From assembly GCA_020636775.1 (NCBI GenBank), contig JACJXF010000001.1, positions 1 through 64,000 on the forward strand: 64,000 bases of DNA, read 5' to 3'. Position numbers and translations under genes: made by a program. Shown here piece by piece: positions 43,052 through 51,553 of this stretch. Source of the stretch: Bacteroidales bacterium (GTDB lineage Bacteria; Bacteroidota; Bacteroidia; Bacteroidales; GCA-2748055). Under the pieces are notes generated by a model. That model saw nothing but the letters and a program-made list of their open reading frames with translations, searched no databases and was not told the origin of the DNA. Each line of letters starts with the position of its first letter. Within the stretch, counting starts at the first letter, position 1.

Positions 43052-43439
43052 GGTTTTGAGGTAAATGCCTGCCTACCGGTAGGTAGGGGTGAATGAGTGA
43101 ATGGGTGAATGGGTGAATGCCTGCCTGTCGTCCAGGCAGGGTTTATGGGATTTTCATGCTTTTTTGTGAATAAGGTTTTATCCTGCAATAAAATAGCCTG
43201 ATATGGAAAACGTTCCAAAACATTTACAAAATTTCTCTGCCAAAAACACCTGGACTCATTCCGAAATTCATTCCACCCATCTTTGAAAGGCGGGGCTTAA
43301 CTTCGCCGGCCACCAAGTGTCTCCGCTGAAGTTTCAGCGAAAGAATATAATATTCTGTAAGCCTTGGTCTCCCTCCAAAGTTACACCGTTACTTCGTTAC
43401 CTCGTTACCTCGTTACCTCGTTACCTCATAACTCCCCCC
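43052..43439. repeat. Intergenic repeats: palindromes and two 8-bp tandem arrays
   Basis: This 388-bp gap contains: a palindrome CCTACCGGTAGG (43072-43083); four tandem copies of GTGAATGR (43089-43120); a hairpin CCTGCCTG-TCGTC-CAGGCAGG (43120-43140); a small palindrome CGCTGAA-GT-TTCAGCG near 43326; and five tandem copies of CGTTACYT (43387-43426). The promoter of the lyase group must be here as well. The palindromic GTAGG/CAGGC elements resemble intergenic repeats common in Bacteroidota. Confidence 0.7.
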
Positions 43440-44471
43440 CTACCTGCTCACCCTCCCCGAAGCATCCCCAGCCATAAGCTTTTCAACCTCAGCAACGCTG
43501 ACCCGGTTATAATCGCCATAAACAGTATGCTTCAGGCATGAGGCAGCAACGGCAAAATTCAAGGCTTTCTGGGAGTCATCCTTATAAGTCAGAAGTCCAT
43601 AAATCAATCCTCCCATAAAGGAGTCTCCTCCACCTACCCGATCCACAATATGGGTTATCTGGTATTCGGGAGCCTTAAATAAAGTTTTTCCGTCATAAAG
43701 AACTCCCGACCAGGAATTATGATTGGCATTCACCGATCCCCTCAGGGTGGTAATTACCTTTTTGCATCGGGGGAACTGCTTCATTATCTTCTGTGAAACC
43801 GAAAGATATGCTTCAGCACTAACATGCCCTGAGGTAACATCAATTCCATCCGGATGAATATTCAGAGCCATTTCCGCATCTTCTTCATTACCCAGAATCA
43901 CATCGCAACCCTCAACCAGGCCGGGCATTACTTCCTGGGCTTTTTTTCCGTACTTCCAGAGATTCTTCCGGTAATTTAAATCTGTCGATACAGTTATGCC
44001 CCTGGCGTTCGCAATCTTGATTGCCTGTCTGCAGACTTCAGCTGCAGAAGCTGAAATGGCCGGAGTAATCCCGGTCCAGTGAAACCAGTTCGCATCGGCA
44101 AAAACCACATCCCAGTCAATCATACCAGGCAGAATTTCCGAAACCGACGAATGAGCCCTGTCATAGATAACCTTACTGGCGCGGCTTACAGCTCCAGTTT
44201 CAAGAAAATATATCCCCATCCTTTCGCCGCCAAAAATAATATGAGAAGTATCCACCCCAAATCCCCGTAACTCCTGAATGCATGCCTGAGCAAGATCATT
44301 CTGCGGTAACCGGCTGACAAAACTAACCGGGATTCCATAATTAGCCAGGGAAACTGCAACATTTGCCTCTCCTCCACCAAAACTTGAATTAAGTACCTGG
44401 GACTGGTTGAAACGTTTATATTCCGGTGTTGCCAGTCGCAGCATGATCTCACCGAATGTTACCACCTTCAT
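43440..44471 (-). CDS. kdgK: 2-keto-3-deoxygluconate (KDG) kinase
   Basis: A 343-residue PfkB-family sugar kinase. N-terminal KVVTFGEIMLRL and FGGGEANVAVSLANYG (substrate-binding glycines), DLNYRKNLW in the middle, and the C-terminal anion-hole/catalytic signature DRVGGGDSFMGGLIYGLL (Asp about 285). It phosphorylates KDG, the product of the neighbouring reductase, to KDPG; a KDPG aldolase is not in this window. It starts 14 bp after the SDR gene on the same strand. The context (uronate reductase, KdgF, uronate transporter) makes the KDG assignment more likely than fructokinase or ribokinase. Confidence 0.88.
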   Translation of the reverse strand: MKVVTFGEIMLRLATPEYKRFNQSQVLNSSFGGGEANVAVSLANYGIPVSFVSRLPQNDLAQACIQELRGFGVDTSHIIFGGERMGIYFLETGAVSRASKVIYDRAHSSVSEILPGMIDWDVVFADANWFHWTGITPAISASAAEVCRQAIKIANARGITVSTDLNYRKNLWKYGKKAQEVMPGLVEGCDVILGNEEDAEMALNIHPDGIDVTSGHVSAEAYLSVSQKIMKQFPRCKKVITTLRGSVNANHNSWSGVLYDGKTLFKAPEYQITHIVDRVGGGDSFMGGLIYGLLTYKDDSQKALNFAVAASCLKHTVYGDYNRVSVAEVEKLMAGDASGRVSR

Positions 44472-44485
44472 AGATTCTGGCTTTA

Positions 44486-45238
44486 TTATGAGAAGTATAA
44501 TCCTCCGTTAATATCAATATTGGTGCCCGTTACAAATGAAGACTCTTCAGAAAGCAGATAAGCCACAAGGTCAGCAATTTCCTTTGCATCTCCTTCGCGA
44601 CGAAGGGGTGTGCCTGCTGCTACATTTGCTCTAACTGCATCCTTAGTGAACCTGTCGTGAAAGGATGTAGCAATCATTCCAGGGCAAAGTGCATTCACCC
44701 TGATTTTTTTGGGTCCCAGTTCCTTGGCCATTGAACGGGTAAAGGTCATTACAGCACCTTTTGCGGTTGCATATGCACTTGCTCCGGGGCCGCCTCCGTC
44801 GCGTGCAGCCTGAGAGGCAAAATTCACAATTGAACCACCTTCAGTCATTTTTGACACACAGGCTTTGGTGGCCAGAAATACAGTTTTGGCATTCACACTC
44901 ATTAAGAAATCCCAGAATTTCTCGTCCATCTCTTCAACGGTTTTACGCGCTACCAGACCTCCGGCAACATTTACCAGACCGTGAACAGTATTTCCAAAAG
45001 CTTTACATGTTTCTGCTACCATGCGTTCGGCATCAGCCAGACTGGTCATATCGCCCTGAACTATAATAGCCTGACCTCCTGCGTCTTTAACCATTTTCAG
45101 TGTCAGTTTGGCATCTTCTTCGTTGTCGAAATAATTAATTCCAACCTTAGCCCCTGAAGCGGCAAGTTTCAATGATATTTCTCTTCCAATATCTCTGGCT
45201 CCGCCAGTTACTATCACTACTTTTCCTTTCAAATCCAT
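44486..45238 (-). CDS. SDR-family reductase, probable DEH reductase
   Basis: A 250-residue classical short-chain dehydrogenase/reductase: cofactor motif TGGARDIG (11-18), VNVAGG (89-94), catalytic S142, Y156 and K160 (ASQ..AYATAKG), and a C-terminal LLSEESSFVTGTNIDINGG. In alginate loci such enzymes reduce 4-deoxy-L-erythro-5-hexoseulose uronate (DEH) to KDG with NAD(P)H. It sits between the MFS transporter and kdgK. Residue D16 replaces the more common Gly in TGxxxGIG, a small variation. The substrate is inferred from context only; other keto-acid reductases look alike. Confidence 0.8.
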   Translation of the reverse strand: MDLKGKVVIVTGGARDIGREISLKLAASGAKVGINYFDNEEDAKLTLKMVKDAGGQAIIVQGDMTSLADAERMVAETCKAFGNTVHGLVNVAGGLVARKTVEEMDEKFWDFLMSVNAKTVFLATKACVSKMTEGGSIVNFASQAARDGGGPGASAYATAKGAVMTFTRSMAKELGPKKIRVNALCPGMIATSFHDRFTKDAVRANVAAGTPLRREGDAKEIADLVAYLLSEESSFVTGTNIDINGGLYFS

Positions 45239-45307
45239 ATTTTTATTGTTTAAGGTTTATATCTGTTATTTTTATTACTTCATTTTTAGGGACATCTGAA
45301 CTTCAGT

Positions 45308-46591
45308 TTATATATCATCGGCTGATTCGTCCACAGGTTTTATCTTTTTAGCCAGCAGGTAAACCGATGCAACACCCAATGGGACAAAAACGGCAATCAT
45401 AGCAAAAATTGGTATGTATGATATTTTTGAAATTACCGGTACCAGGAAGTTCATCACTATAACTGCAAAAACACCAATTGTTCCTCCGAAGCCTGCCAGT
45501 GTTCCCACCGATTTTCCATAAAACAAATCGCTGGGCATGGTTTGAATATTACCGATAGTAAACTGGAAACCAAAGAGTACAAAAGCAACGATTATCACAA
45601 ATTTCAATGGAGTATTGGCTGCGAGTATGGTAGTCAGTAATCCCAGAAACATAATAATTCCGCCAATGCTAATAGCTGTTTTTCTGGCTTTGTTAATACT
45701 TGCTCCGCGTGATATTAACCGGCCGGAAAAATATCCTCCTGATACACTGCCAATGGCTGCACCCACATAGGGTACCCAGGCAAACAGTCCAATCTGCTTA
45801 ACATCAAAACCATATACATCGGCCAGATAAAGAGGCATCCAGCCAACAAACAACCACCAGATGGGTTCCAAAAAGAAACGGGAGGCCAGAACTGCCCATG
45901 ATTCCCTATGAGAAAGGATTTCCACAAGACTCTTACCTTTCTGTTCAATATCTGTATTTTCTTTTTTGTGTTGTCCGGTGAGTATGTATTCCTTTTCCTC
46001 GTCGGTAATCCAGGGATGTTTTTTAGGACCGTTTTTATTTATCAGCAGCCAGGGAATAAGCCACAATATTCCAAATGAACCAACAATCATAAAAGTTACC
46101 TGCCATCCAAAAGCAGCCCACAACAATGCAATCAGGGGAGGTGCAATTACCGACCCTATGGATGCTCCCGCATTAAAAATCCCCTGAGCCACCGCCCTTT
46201 CTTTAATAGGAAACCATTCTGCATTATTTTTAGCAGCTCCCGGCCAGTTACCAGCTTCACCCAGGCCAAGGGTTACCCTGAAGAAACTGAAGGATAATAT
46301 TCCCCGCGCAAAAGAGTGCATAAAAGATGAAAGACCCCATACCCCTATGGCAATAACATAACCAATTCGTGTTCCGACTTTATCGAAAAGCCGGCCCGAT
46401 ACAGACTGACCAACGGCATAGGCCACCATAAAAACATTCAATATCAGGGCGTAATTATTTTTAGTCATTCCGAGATCTTCAGAAATGCTGGGCCACATAA
46501 TGGCCAGTGTGCTGCGGTCGATATAATTTATGACGGTTGCCAGTCCAATCAGACCAATGATCCACCAGCGCAATCCTTTTAGTTTAAACAT
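45308..46591 (-). CDS. MFS transporter, hexuronate/ACS family
   Basis: A 427-residue inner-membrane transporter with about 12 membrane segments. The anion:cation symporter (ExuT-like) pattern is clear: INYIDRSTLAIMWPSISEDL in the first segment and loop, GEAGNWPGAAKNNAEWFP at the fourth, and a long cytoplasmic loop between helices 6 and 7 (NKNGPKKHPWITDEEKEYIL). It should import unsaturated uronate monomers, such as DEH, from periplasm to cytoplasm. It lies between kdgF and the SDR gene, all on the minus strand. Confidence 0.85.
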   Translation of the reverse strand: MFKLKGLRWWIIGLIGLATVINYIDRSTLAIMWPSISEDLGMTKNNYALILNVFMVAYAVGQSVSGRLFDKVGTRIGYVIAIGVWGLSSFMHSFARGILSFSFFRVTLGLGEAGNWPGAAKNNAEWFPIKERAVAQGIFNAGASIGSVIAPPLIALLWAAFGWQVTFMIVGSFGILWLIPWLLINKNGPKKHPWITDEEKEYILTGQHKKENTDIEQKGKSLVEILSHRESWAVLASRFFLEPIWWLFVGWMPLYLADVYGFDVKQIGLFAWVPYVGAAIGSVSGGYFSGRLISRGASINKARKTAISIGGIIMFLGLLTTILAANTPLKFVIIVAFVLFGFQFTIGNIQTMPSDLFYGKSVGTLAGFGGTIGVFAVIVMNFLVPVISKISYIPIFAMIAVFVPLGVASVYLLAKKIKPVDESADDI

Positions 46592-46662
46592 TTCAGGTTT
46601 ATTTTTCAGGTTTCCTATTACTGTCCAAAAAGATCTTTACAGGACCTTTTCAAACTCTATTT

Positions 46663-47031
46663 TTACTTTTTATCACCAAAATATGACACAGCACTTCCAT
46701 CCAGAAAATCTTCCCGTACAGGGCTGAATACATCAATAAGGATGCCCGCTTCAAGACAAACAGCTCCATGAACCAGATTTGGGGCAATATAGACACCTTC
46801 CCCACCTTCAATTATTTTCTTTTCACCATCAATGGTAAACTCAAACATCCCGCTGGCACAATAGGTACTCTGAGTATGAAAGTGCTGATGTGCTGAACCT
46901 ATGGCTCCTTTTTGAAATTTCACTTTTACCATCATTATCTGATTGTCAAAACCCAGAATTTTACGTGAAACGCCACCTCCCAATTCTTCCCATTCAGAAT
47001 CCGATTCCTTATAAAATTTTTTTCTTTCCAT
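46663..47031 (-). CDS. kdgF: KdgF cupin (uronate linearising enzyme)
   Basis: A 122-residue single-domain cupin, started at the ATG at 47031, one base after the PL17 stop. Metal ligands fit KdgF: H48, H50, Q54 and H88 (SAHQHFHTQ; PNLVHGA), with D100, F102 and R106 (LIDVFSPVRED) near the active site. KdgF converts 4,5-unsaturated uronate monomers into the linear keto form (DKI/DEH), speeding up this otherwise slow step. The position next to an exolyase and a uronate transporter agrees with this role. Confidence 0.88.
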   Translation of the reverse strand: MERKKFYKESDSEWEELGGGVSRKILGFDNQIMMVKVKFQKGAIGSAHQHFHTQSTYCASGMFEFTIDGEKKIIEGGEGVYIAPNLVHGAVCLEAGILIDVFSPVREDFLDGSAVSYFGDKK

Positions 47032-47032
47032 A

Positions 47033-49249
47033 TTAATTTTCAATTAAGAGTTTATAGTTTCCCGACCATGAAAATGATTTTTCGTTGTATTGAATTTCGT
47101 TGGATGAGGAGTTTTTATAGTTCAGATCGAGCAGCAGCTTAATAAATCTGCCATCTTTCAATTCTATGTTTATCAGAACTTTATCGTCCAACCCCTGTAT
47201 CAGCTCCATATTCTTCACAGACCCTTCCGATTGCAAAACCGATTCGCTTGAAGGATTATAATTCCCATGGATTTCATATACATTCAGGAATTTCGCATCC
47301 TTCATCTTAGGGAATCGCAGCATCATTCCATATTGGTCCCTCAGGTTATATTTTGGGTCATTTGCCCCCAGTCGCACAATGTTGAACTCCGTTCCGGGAT
47401 CCGTCAGGGATGACAGGGTGTAAAATCCTTTTCCATTCATCCAGCTTATCCGGGCAGTGGATGGCAAATCCGATGCTTTTGCGTCAACTATCAGATGCTG
47501 ATAACCATTCCCTTTCCCAAGAATTTGGTAATCGGTCAGACGATTATATGGGAAGTTGAAATCTATTAATTCTCCGTTAAAATATACGGGGAGATCATAC
47601 CTGCTGATATTCTTGTTTTTAACATTAAACAAATCGACTAAATATCGTCGGCCGTCGAGTTCAAAAAAGGCCAGGGTACGGTTCAGAACTGCATCCGGAT
47701 AGCAGTTTGAATCGGAGGCGGAAACAATCTGCAGTTTGCTGTTTTCAAGATCGGAGAATATTAAATCAGGACTGTGAGCTTCAGCTTTATCCAGCTTCCC
47801 GTTGAAATCAGATTTTTCATCGAGAACCAGGGTGTTATGGGCAACGGTTTGCTTCGACCAGCTATTGTTTTCATCGAGGTACCTTCCTCCCTCTTTTGCC
47901 ACCACATTTAAAAACCGGGCAGAACCATAATCAGGAATAATTTCTCTTCCCTTGTCATACATAATAAATTCCAGTCTGTCGAAATGCCCGTGACCCATTC
48001 CCTGGGTAGCAAATTTGAAAAGTACGGATGATTGATTCTCAGCTTTTCCCAGCCGAAGAAGTGCAAGTCCTCCTTCTTTACCGTCCTTACCATCGTGTAT
48101 GATCATGGATTTCCTTACAAATTCAGGAACAGGATTCTCAGCAATACTTTTGGCCAGCTTCAGACCTTCTGAACTGATCATTACCTCTCCCTGTTTTTCG
48201 GCTGCAAACAGCAGGTTTTTATCCCCGGTCTGTGCATAAATTATATTAGTGGCATAAACCATTTCAGGGGTAATCCATGTTTTTTCCTTTATGGCGTCGT
48301 TGATCGGGTAAAATCTTCCATCGGTATTTGTGAGTTGCAGAACCATATTCACCGACTTTGCAAGAACACTATCCCTGTAGTCAAATATTTTTAAGTCGGG
48401 AAGATTGTTCTGTATAGCCTGGGCAAAAAGCATAAAGGGCATAATGGCATACCGCTGATAATAGGGACCTTCGGCATAATAGCCGTCGGGTGAAAATAAT
48501 TCATCTATCTGTCGCAGAAATCCCCCTGAACCATCAAGTTTTGTGCTGTAAAGTGCTTCTTTTATCATAAGTGAGTCGCCCAGAACCATTCCTGTCATTC
48601 CCACCCCGGCAACCGACCATGTGCCATGATTATGCAGCCTGTTGAAGGTGTAGTTATCCTCAACGGTAAAGAAATTCACCATTTTTCTGAAGAGATTATC
48701 TTCAATGAGTTTTCTGTTTTCGGGGGATATGAAATCGTACACACAATCGTATGCCTGAATAGTATAAACGAGCCAGACCGATTCATTGAGTCCCTGCCAG
48801 AAGAGTTTTCCCGGCGACTGGTTTTTTCTCATGGGATGCAATCCCAGACCAGGATACATCTTTTGGTATTCAAGAAGCATATCCCTTACGAAGATGGCAT
48901 ACTTATCTTCTTTTGTGATCTGGTACACAAGACCCGCATTATACATGTCGATATAGTTCTGCTTATGCTTCTCGTGACTGTATCCGCCACCGGGATCTTT
49001 TGGAAAAGGGACTATTATCCCCGACTCAATGGCCTTATCAGCAATTTCCTTTGCTTCTTCAAAAGAAGCATGCAAAAGCGGAAAGTTTTTAATGCCTTTT
49101 TGAATTTCAGGGACATCATTTTTCCTGAGGATTAAGAGAGGATGTTCCTTATTTCCTTCGGACTTTGGTTTTGCCTGAGTACAGGATACCAGGCTCAGCA
49201 GAACAATAATAGGGAAACTATATGTTAGAATTCTTTTGTTCATTTTCAT
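47033..49249 (-). CDS. PL17-like oligoalginate exolyase (heparinase II/III fold), lipoprotein
   Basis: A 738-residue lipoprotein (IVLLSLVSCTQ). An N-terminal (alpha/alpha) toroid (about 60-390) has LHPMRKNQSPGKLFWQGLNE, RLHNHGTW (asparagine/histidine of the active site) and SPDGYYAEGPYYQRYA (tyrosines). The C-terminal beta-sandwich has TQGMGHGHFDRLEF with a metal-binding His. This is the arrangement of PL17 exolyases, which release unsaturated monomers from alginate oligomers in the periplasm. It overlaps the PL6 lipoprotein by ATGA and is followed by kdgF, the enzyme that uses its product. Confidence 0.88.
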   Translation of the reverse strand: MKMNKRILTYSFPIIVLLSLVSCTQAKPKSEGNKEHPLLILRKNDVPEIQKGIKNFPLLHASFEEAKEIADKAIESGIIVPFPKDPGGGYSHEKHKQNYIDMYNAGLVYQITKEDKYAIFVRDMLLEYQKMYPGLGLHPMRKNQSPGKLFWQGLNESVWLVYTIQAYDCVYDFISPENRKLIEDNLFRKMVNFFTVEDNYTFNRLHNHGTWSVAGVGMTGMVLGDSLMIKEALYSTKLDGSGGFLRQIDELFSPDGYYAEGPYYQRYAIMPFMLFAQAIQNNLPDLKIFDYRDSVLAKSVNMVLQLTNTDGRFYPINDAIKEKTWITPEMVYATNIIYAQTGDKNLLFAAEKQGEVMISSEGLKLAKSIAENPVPEFVRKSMIIHDGKDGKEGGLALLRLGKAENQSSVLFKFATQGMGHGHFDRLEFIMYDKGREIIPDYGSARFLNVVAKEGGRYLDENNSWSKQTVAHNTLVLDEKSDFNGKLDKAEAHSPDLIFSDLENSKLQIVSASDSNCYPDAVLNRTLAFFELDGRRYLVDLFNVKNKNISRYDLPVYFNGELIDFNFPYNRLTDYQILGKGNGYQHLIVDAKASDLPSTARISWMNGKGFYTLSSLTDPGTEFNIVRLGANDPKYNLRDQYGMMLRFPKMKDAKFLNVYEIHGNYNPSSESVLQSEGSVKNMELIQGLDDKVLINIELKDGRFIKLLLDLNYKNSSSNEIQYNEKSFSWSGNYKLLIEN

Positions 49250-51489
49250 AATGCTTTATGAACCAGGTTTCTCAGACTAAAATCTTTGGAGTTTGAATCA
49301 ATATCTGCTGAGGGCCAGATATTCAAATCATTCAGACTTATTACCGGATTATCTTTTGAAAGATGCAAGCGGATTTTTGCGCTATTAATAAAGGATGACT
49401 CTGAAACATCAGCAAGTTGAACCCCATAAAGGTAAATACTCCCAAAAGATTTATTCCGTGAGCTCAGACCACAGTTTATCAGTGTACAAGCGGAGAATTT
49501 CACTATGGGTCCGAATGTACTTTCATCGGTACCTCCCCTGTAAAGGGTTAAAACCGATCCCCCTACATTTTCAAAGATATTAGCCTCGTAAACAACATTT
49601 TCCGCATTATAAATGCCAAGGTCATCTGTTTCTTTATCGAGAGATGCAATATTGCCTGTGATGTTCTTAAAGCTGGAATTTTTAATCACTATTGAATCGG
49701 CAAAGGTATTCTTATACACTCTTAAAAAATCGAAGGAATGGTTTACATTAAGCTCTTCTACATCGCAATTTTCAACCATCAGTTTATAATTCCGGTTCAT
49801 GGAATATTTGCTGGTCGCAATAACAGCATTCCCGGCTGCATCGGGTGAAGATTTGCCGCTGATTTTCAAGCCTTCAAGCATCAACGCTCCTTCGTTGCGG
49901 AGGGTAAACATTTCAGGTTTTTCTGAAAGAAGGACCGGTTTTTCATCACCATCAGACTTTATGGTAACAGGATGATCGATAAAGATATCTTTGGTACTGG
50001 TATATTCTCCGGCACTCAATACGATTATATCTCCCGGCGCCGATTCATTAACCGCATCATACAGGGTATTTAATCCCGGGAGGACAGCAATTTCCTTTCC
50101 GGTATTAAATTCGAGTTCGGCTTCTTCAATTTTGTACCAGCTGGCTCCGGTATTCTCCCGTGTAGCCTTTGGAGAGGTCAGTGAACAACCGGCATTTTCG
50201 ATTTCCGGTGATTCAGGTATCCATATCCCGTATTCATTTTGATCTAGCTTCATGGCAGTCTTTTTAAGACTGATACCATTTTCACTTTCCACCTCAGGGC
50301 TGGCGTAGTTGTTATTGAATTCAATTCCCGAGATGTCATCATAAACCGTAAAAATCTTTTTAGGGGAATTGCAGTAAAATACGTTATTTTCTATTTTGCT
50401 TCCGACCGGGGGAAGACTCCTTTCAGCATCGCTTCCGGCGCACAATTGTATGTAATCACAATCGACAAATGTATTATTTGAGAAAACCCCGTCAACTACC
50501 TGGTTATAGCGGTTTATTGGGGAATTCGGTACGCCGTTCATAATAACAAGAGCACCGCGGAACCTGTATCCGGTCAATCCAAAAAAGTAATTATTAATGG
50601 CCTGATTTCTCTCATTGATAATCCGGATTCCTCCTGTGTTATCCTTGTGGTTACCGAGAAAGAAATTACCTTCTGCGATATTATCGTGACCATGTCTGAA
50701 ACTGAGAGTTCCACGGCACATATAAAATGTGTTGTTTAAAAAGCTGTTTCCACAACTCTTATTCGATATAATTTCCTGCTCACCGTCACAGCGATCGAAA
50801 TAATTTTCTTCAACTTTTGTACCCGAGGTAGTTAGGGAATACTGGCTTGTTCCAAGTCTCAGGGTTTCCCCTCCATTTGAACCCAGACTCTGGTGATAGC
50901 CAAAATAATTATGATCTATCTGATGATAATTTTCCTGACAGGCAGAATCTATAAGTCGCACGGTCATGGTAACACCGCTGGTTCTCTTTCCATACAGAAT
51001 ACAGTGGTCCACGCGATTATTTTTACCGTACAGAGCTATCCATGTTTCATTAGCGAATCGCTCCGGGTTATTAAAATTATCGATTACACATTCTGTAAGT
51101 CTGCAATGACTGGCATACCGGCCTTTTTTTTCTTTGAAGGAAATTACCTCAGTAAGTGGGGTATATCCATTTTTGAATACAAGTCCGGATATTTCAATAT
51201 ACTGTCCGGATATCCGGATATCCGACTGTCCCGAAAAAATCACAGATCCTTTATCTTCAGCAGTAATAATAATGGGCTTTTCAGCTGTTCCTTCTGCTTT
51301 TATAAGTAATTCGGTATTCTCCCAGTTTCCATTGGCGAGAATAATCTGATCTCCGGGTCCTGCTTTTTGAATGGCCGCAGTAAATTCCTGTTCATTATGC
51401 ACAAGAGATCCATGGGTATTCGCGCAATTCTGAAAGGCCAATGAAATCAGTAATAGAAAGACAAAATATATTTTATTATAATTCATCAT
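49246..51489 (-). CDS. PL6-family lyase lipoprotein with two beta-helix regions
   Basis: A 747-residue lipoprotein (FVFLLLISLAFQNCAN, Cys about 22). N-terminal PL6 parallel beta-helix: NNRVDHCILYGKRTSG, GGETLRLGTSQYS, CDGEQEIISNKSC, RGTLSFRHGHDNIAEGNFFL. A second beta-helix region runs from about 470 to 720 (LYDAVNESAPGDIIVLSAGE ...). The two-domain form resembles exo-type PL6 enzymes. No T9SS domain, so it is probably periplasmic or lipid-anchored, acting between the surface PL6 enzymes and PL17. Its stop overlaps the PL17 start. Confidence 0.85.
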   Translation of the reverse strand: MMNYNKIYFVFLLLISLAFQNCANTHGSLVHNEQEFTAAIQKAGPGDQIILANGNWENTELLIKAEGTAEKPIIITAEDKGSVIFSGQSDIRISGQYIEISGLVFKNGYTPLTEVISFKEKKGRYASHCRLTECVIDNFNNPERFANETWIALYGKNNRVDHCILYGKRTSGVTMTVRLIDSACQENYHQIDHNYFGYHQSLGSNGGETLRLGTSQYSLTTSGTKVEENYFDRCDGEQEIISNKSCGNSFLNNTFYMCRGTLSFRHGHDNIAEGNFFLGNHKDNTGGIRIINERNQAINNYFFGLTGYRFRGALVIMNGVPNSPINRYNQVVDGVFSNNTFVDCDYIQLCAGSDAERSLPPVGSKIENNVFYCNSPKKIFTVYDDISGIEFNNNYASPEVESENGISLKKTAMKLDQNEYGIWIPESPEIENAGCSLTSPKATRENTGASWYKIEEAELEFNTGKEIAVLPGLNTLYDAVNESAPGDIIVLSAGEYTSTKDIFIDHPVTIKSDGDEKPVLLSEKPEMFTLRNEGALMLEGLKISGKSSPDAAGNAVIATSKYSMNRNYKLMVENCDVEELNVNHSFDFLRVYKNTFADSIVIKNSSFKNITGNIASLDKETDDLGIYNAENVVYEANIFENVGGSVLTLYRGGTDESTFGPIVKFSACTLINCGLSSRNKSFGSIYLYGVQLADVSESSFINSAKIRLHLSKDNPVISLNDLNIWPSADIDSNSKDFSLRNLVHKAL

Positions 51490-51553
51490 ATTATTTGAAA
51501 TTTTTGAAGCAGAACCATGTCCGTAAAAACGGAAGCCAAAATCCTTTGAGAGC

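Noticed and set aside
42916..43218. A 100-codon minus-strand ORF overlapping the PL38-like gene start
   Set aside because: It is read from the palindromic and tandem repeats (typical PTGRQA-like translation) and in another frame of the lyase.
43387..43426. Short regular repeats considered as a CRISPR array
   Set aside because: Units are 8 bp and contiguous, without spacers; no cas genes are present in the window.
48626..49135. A 169-codon plus-strand ORF inside the PL17-like gene
   Set aside because: Antisense shadow of a well-conserved lyase domain.
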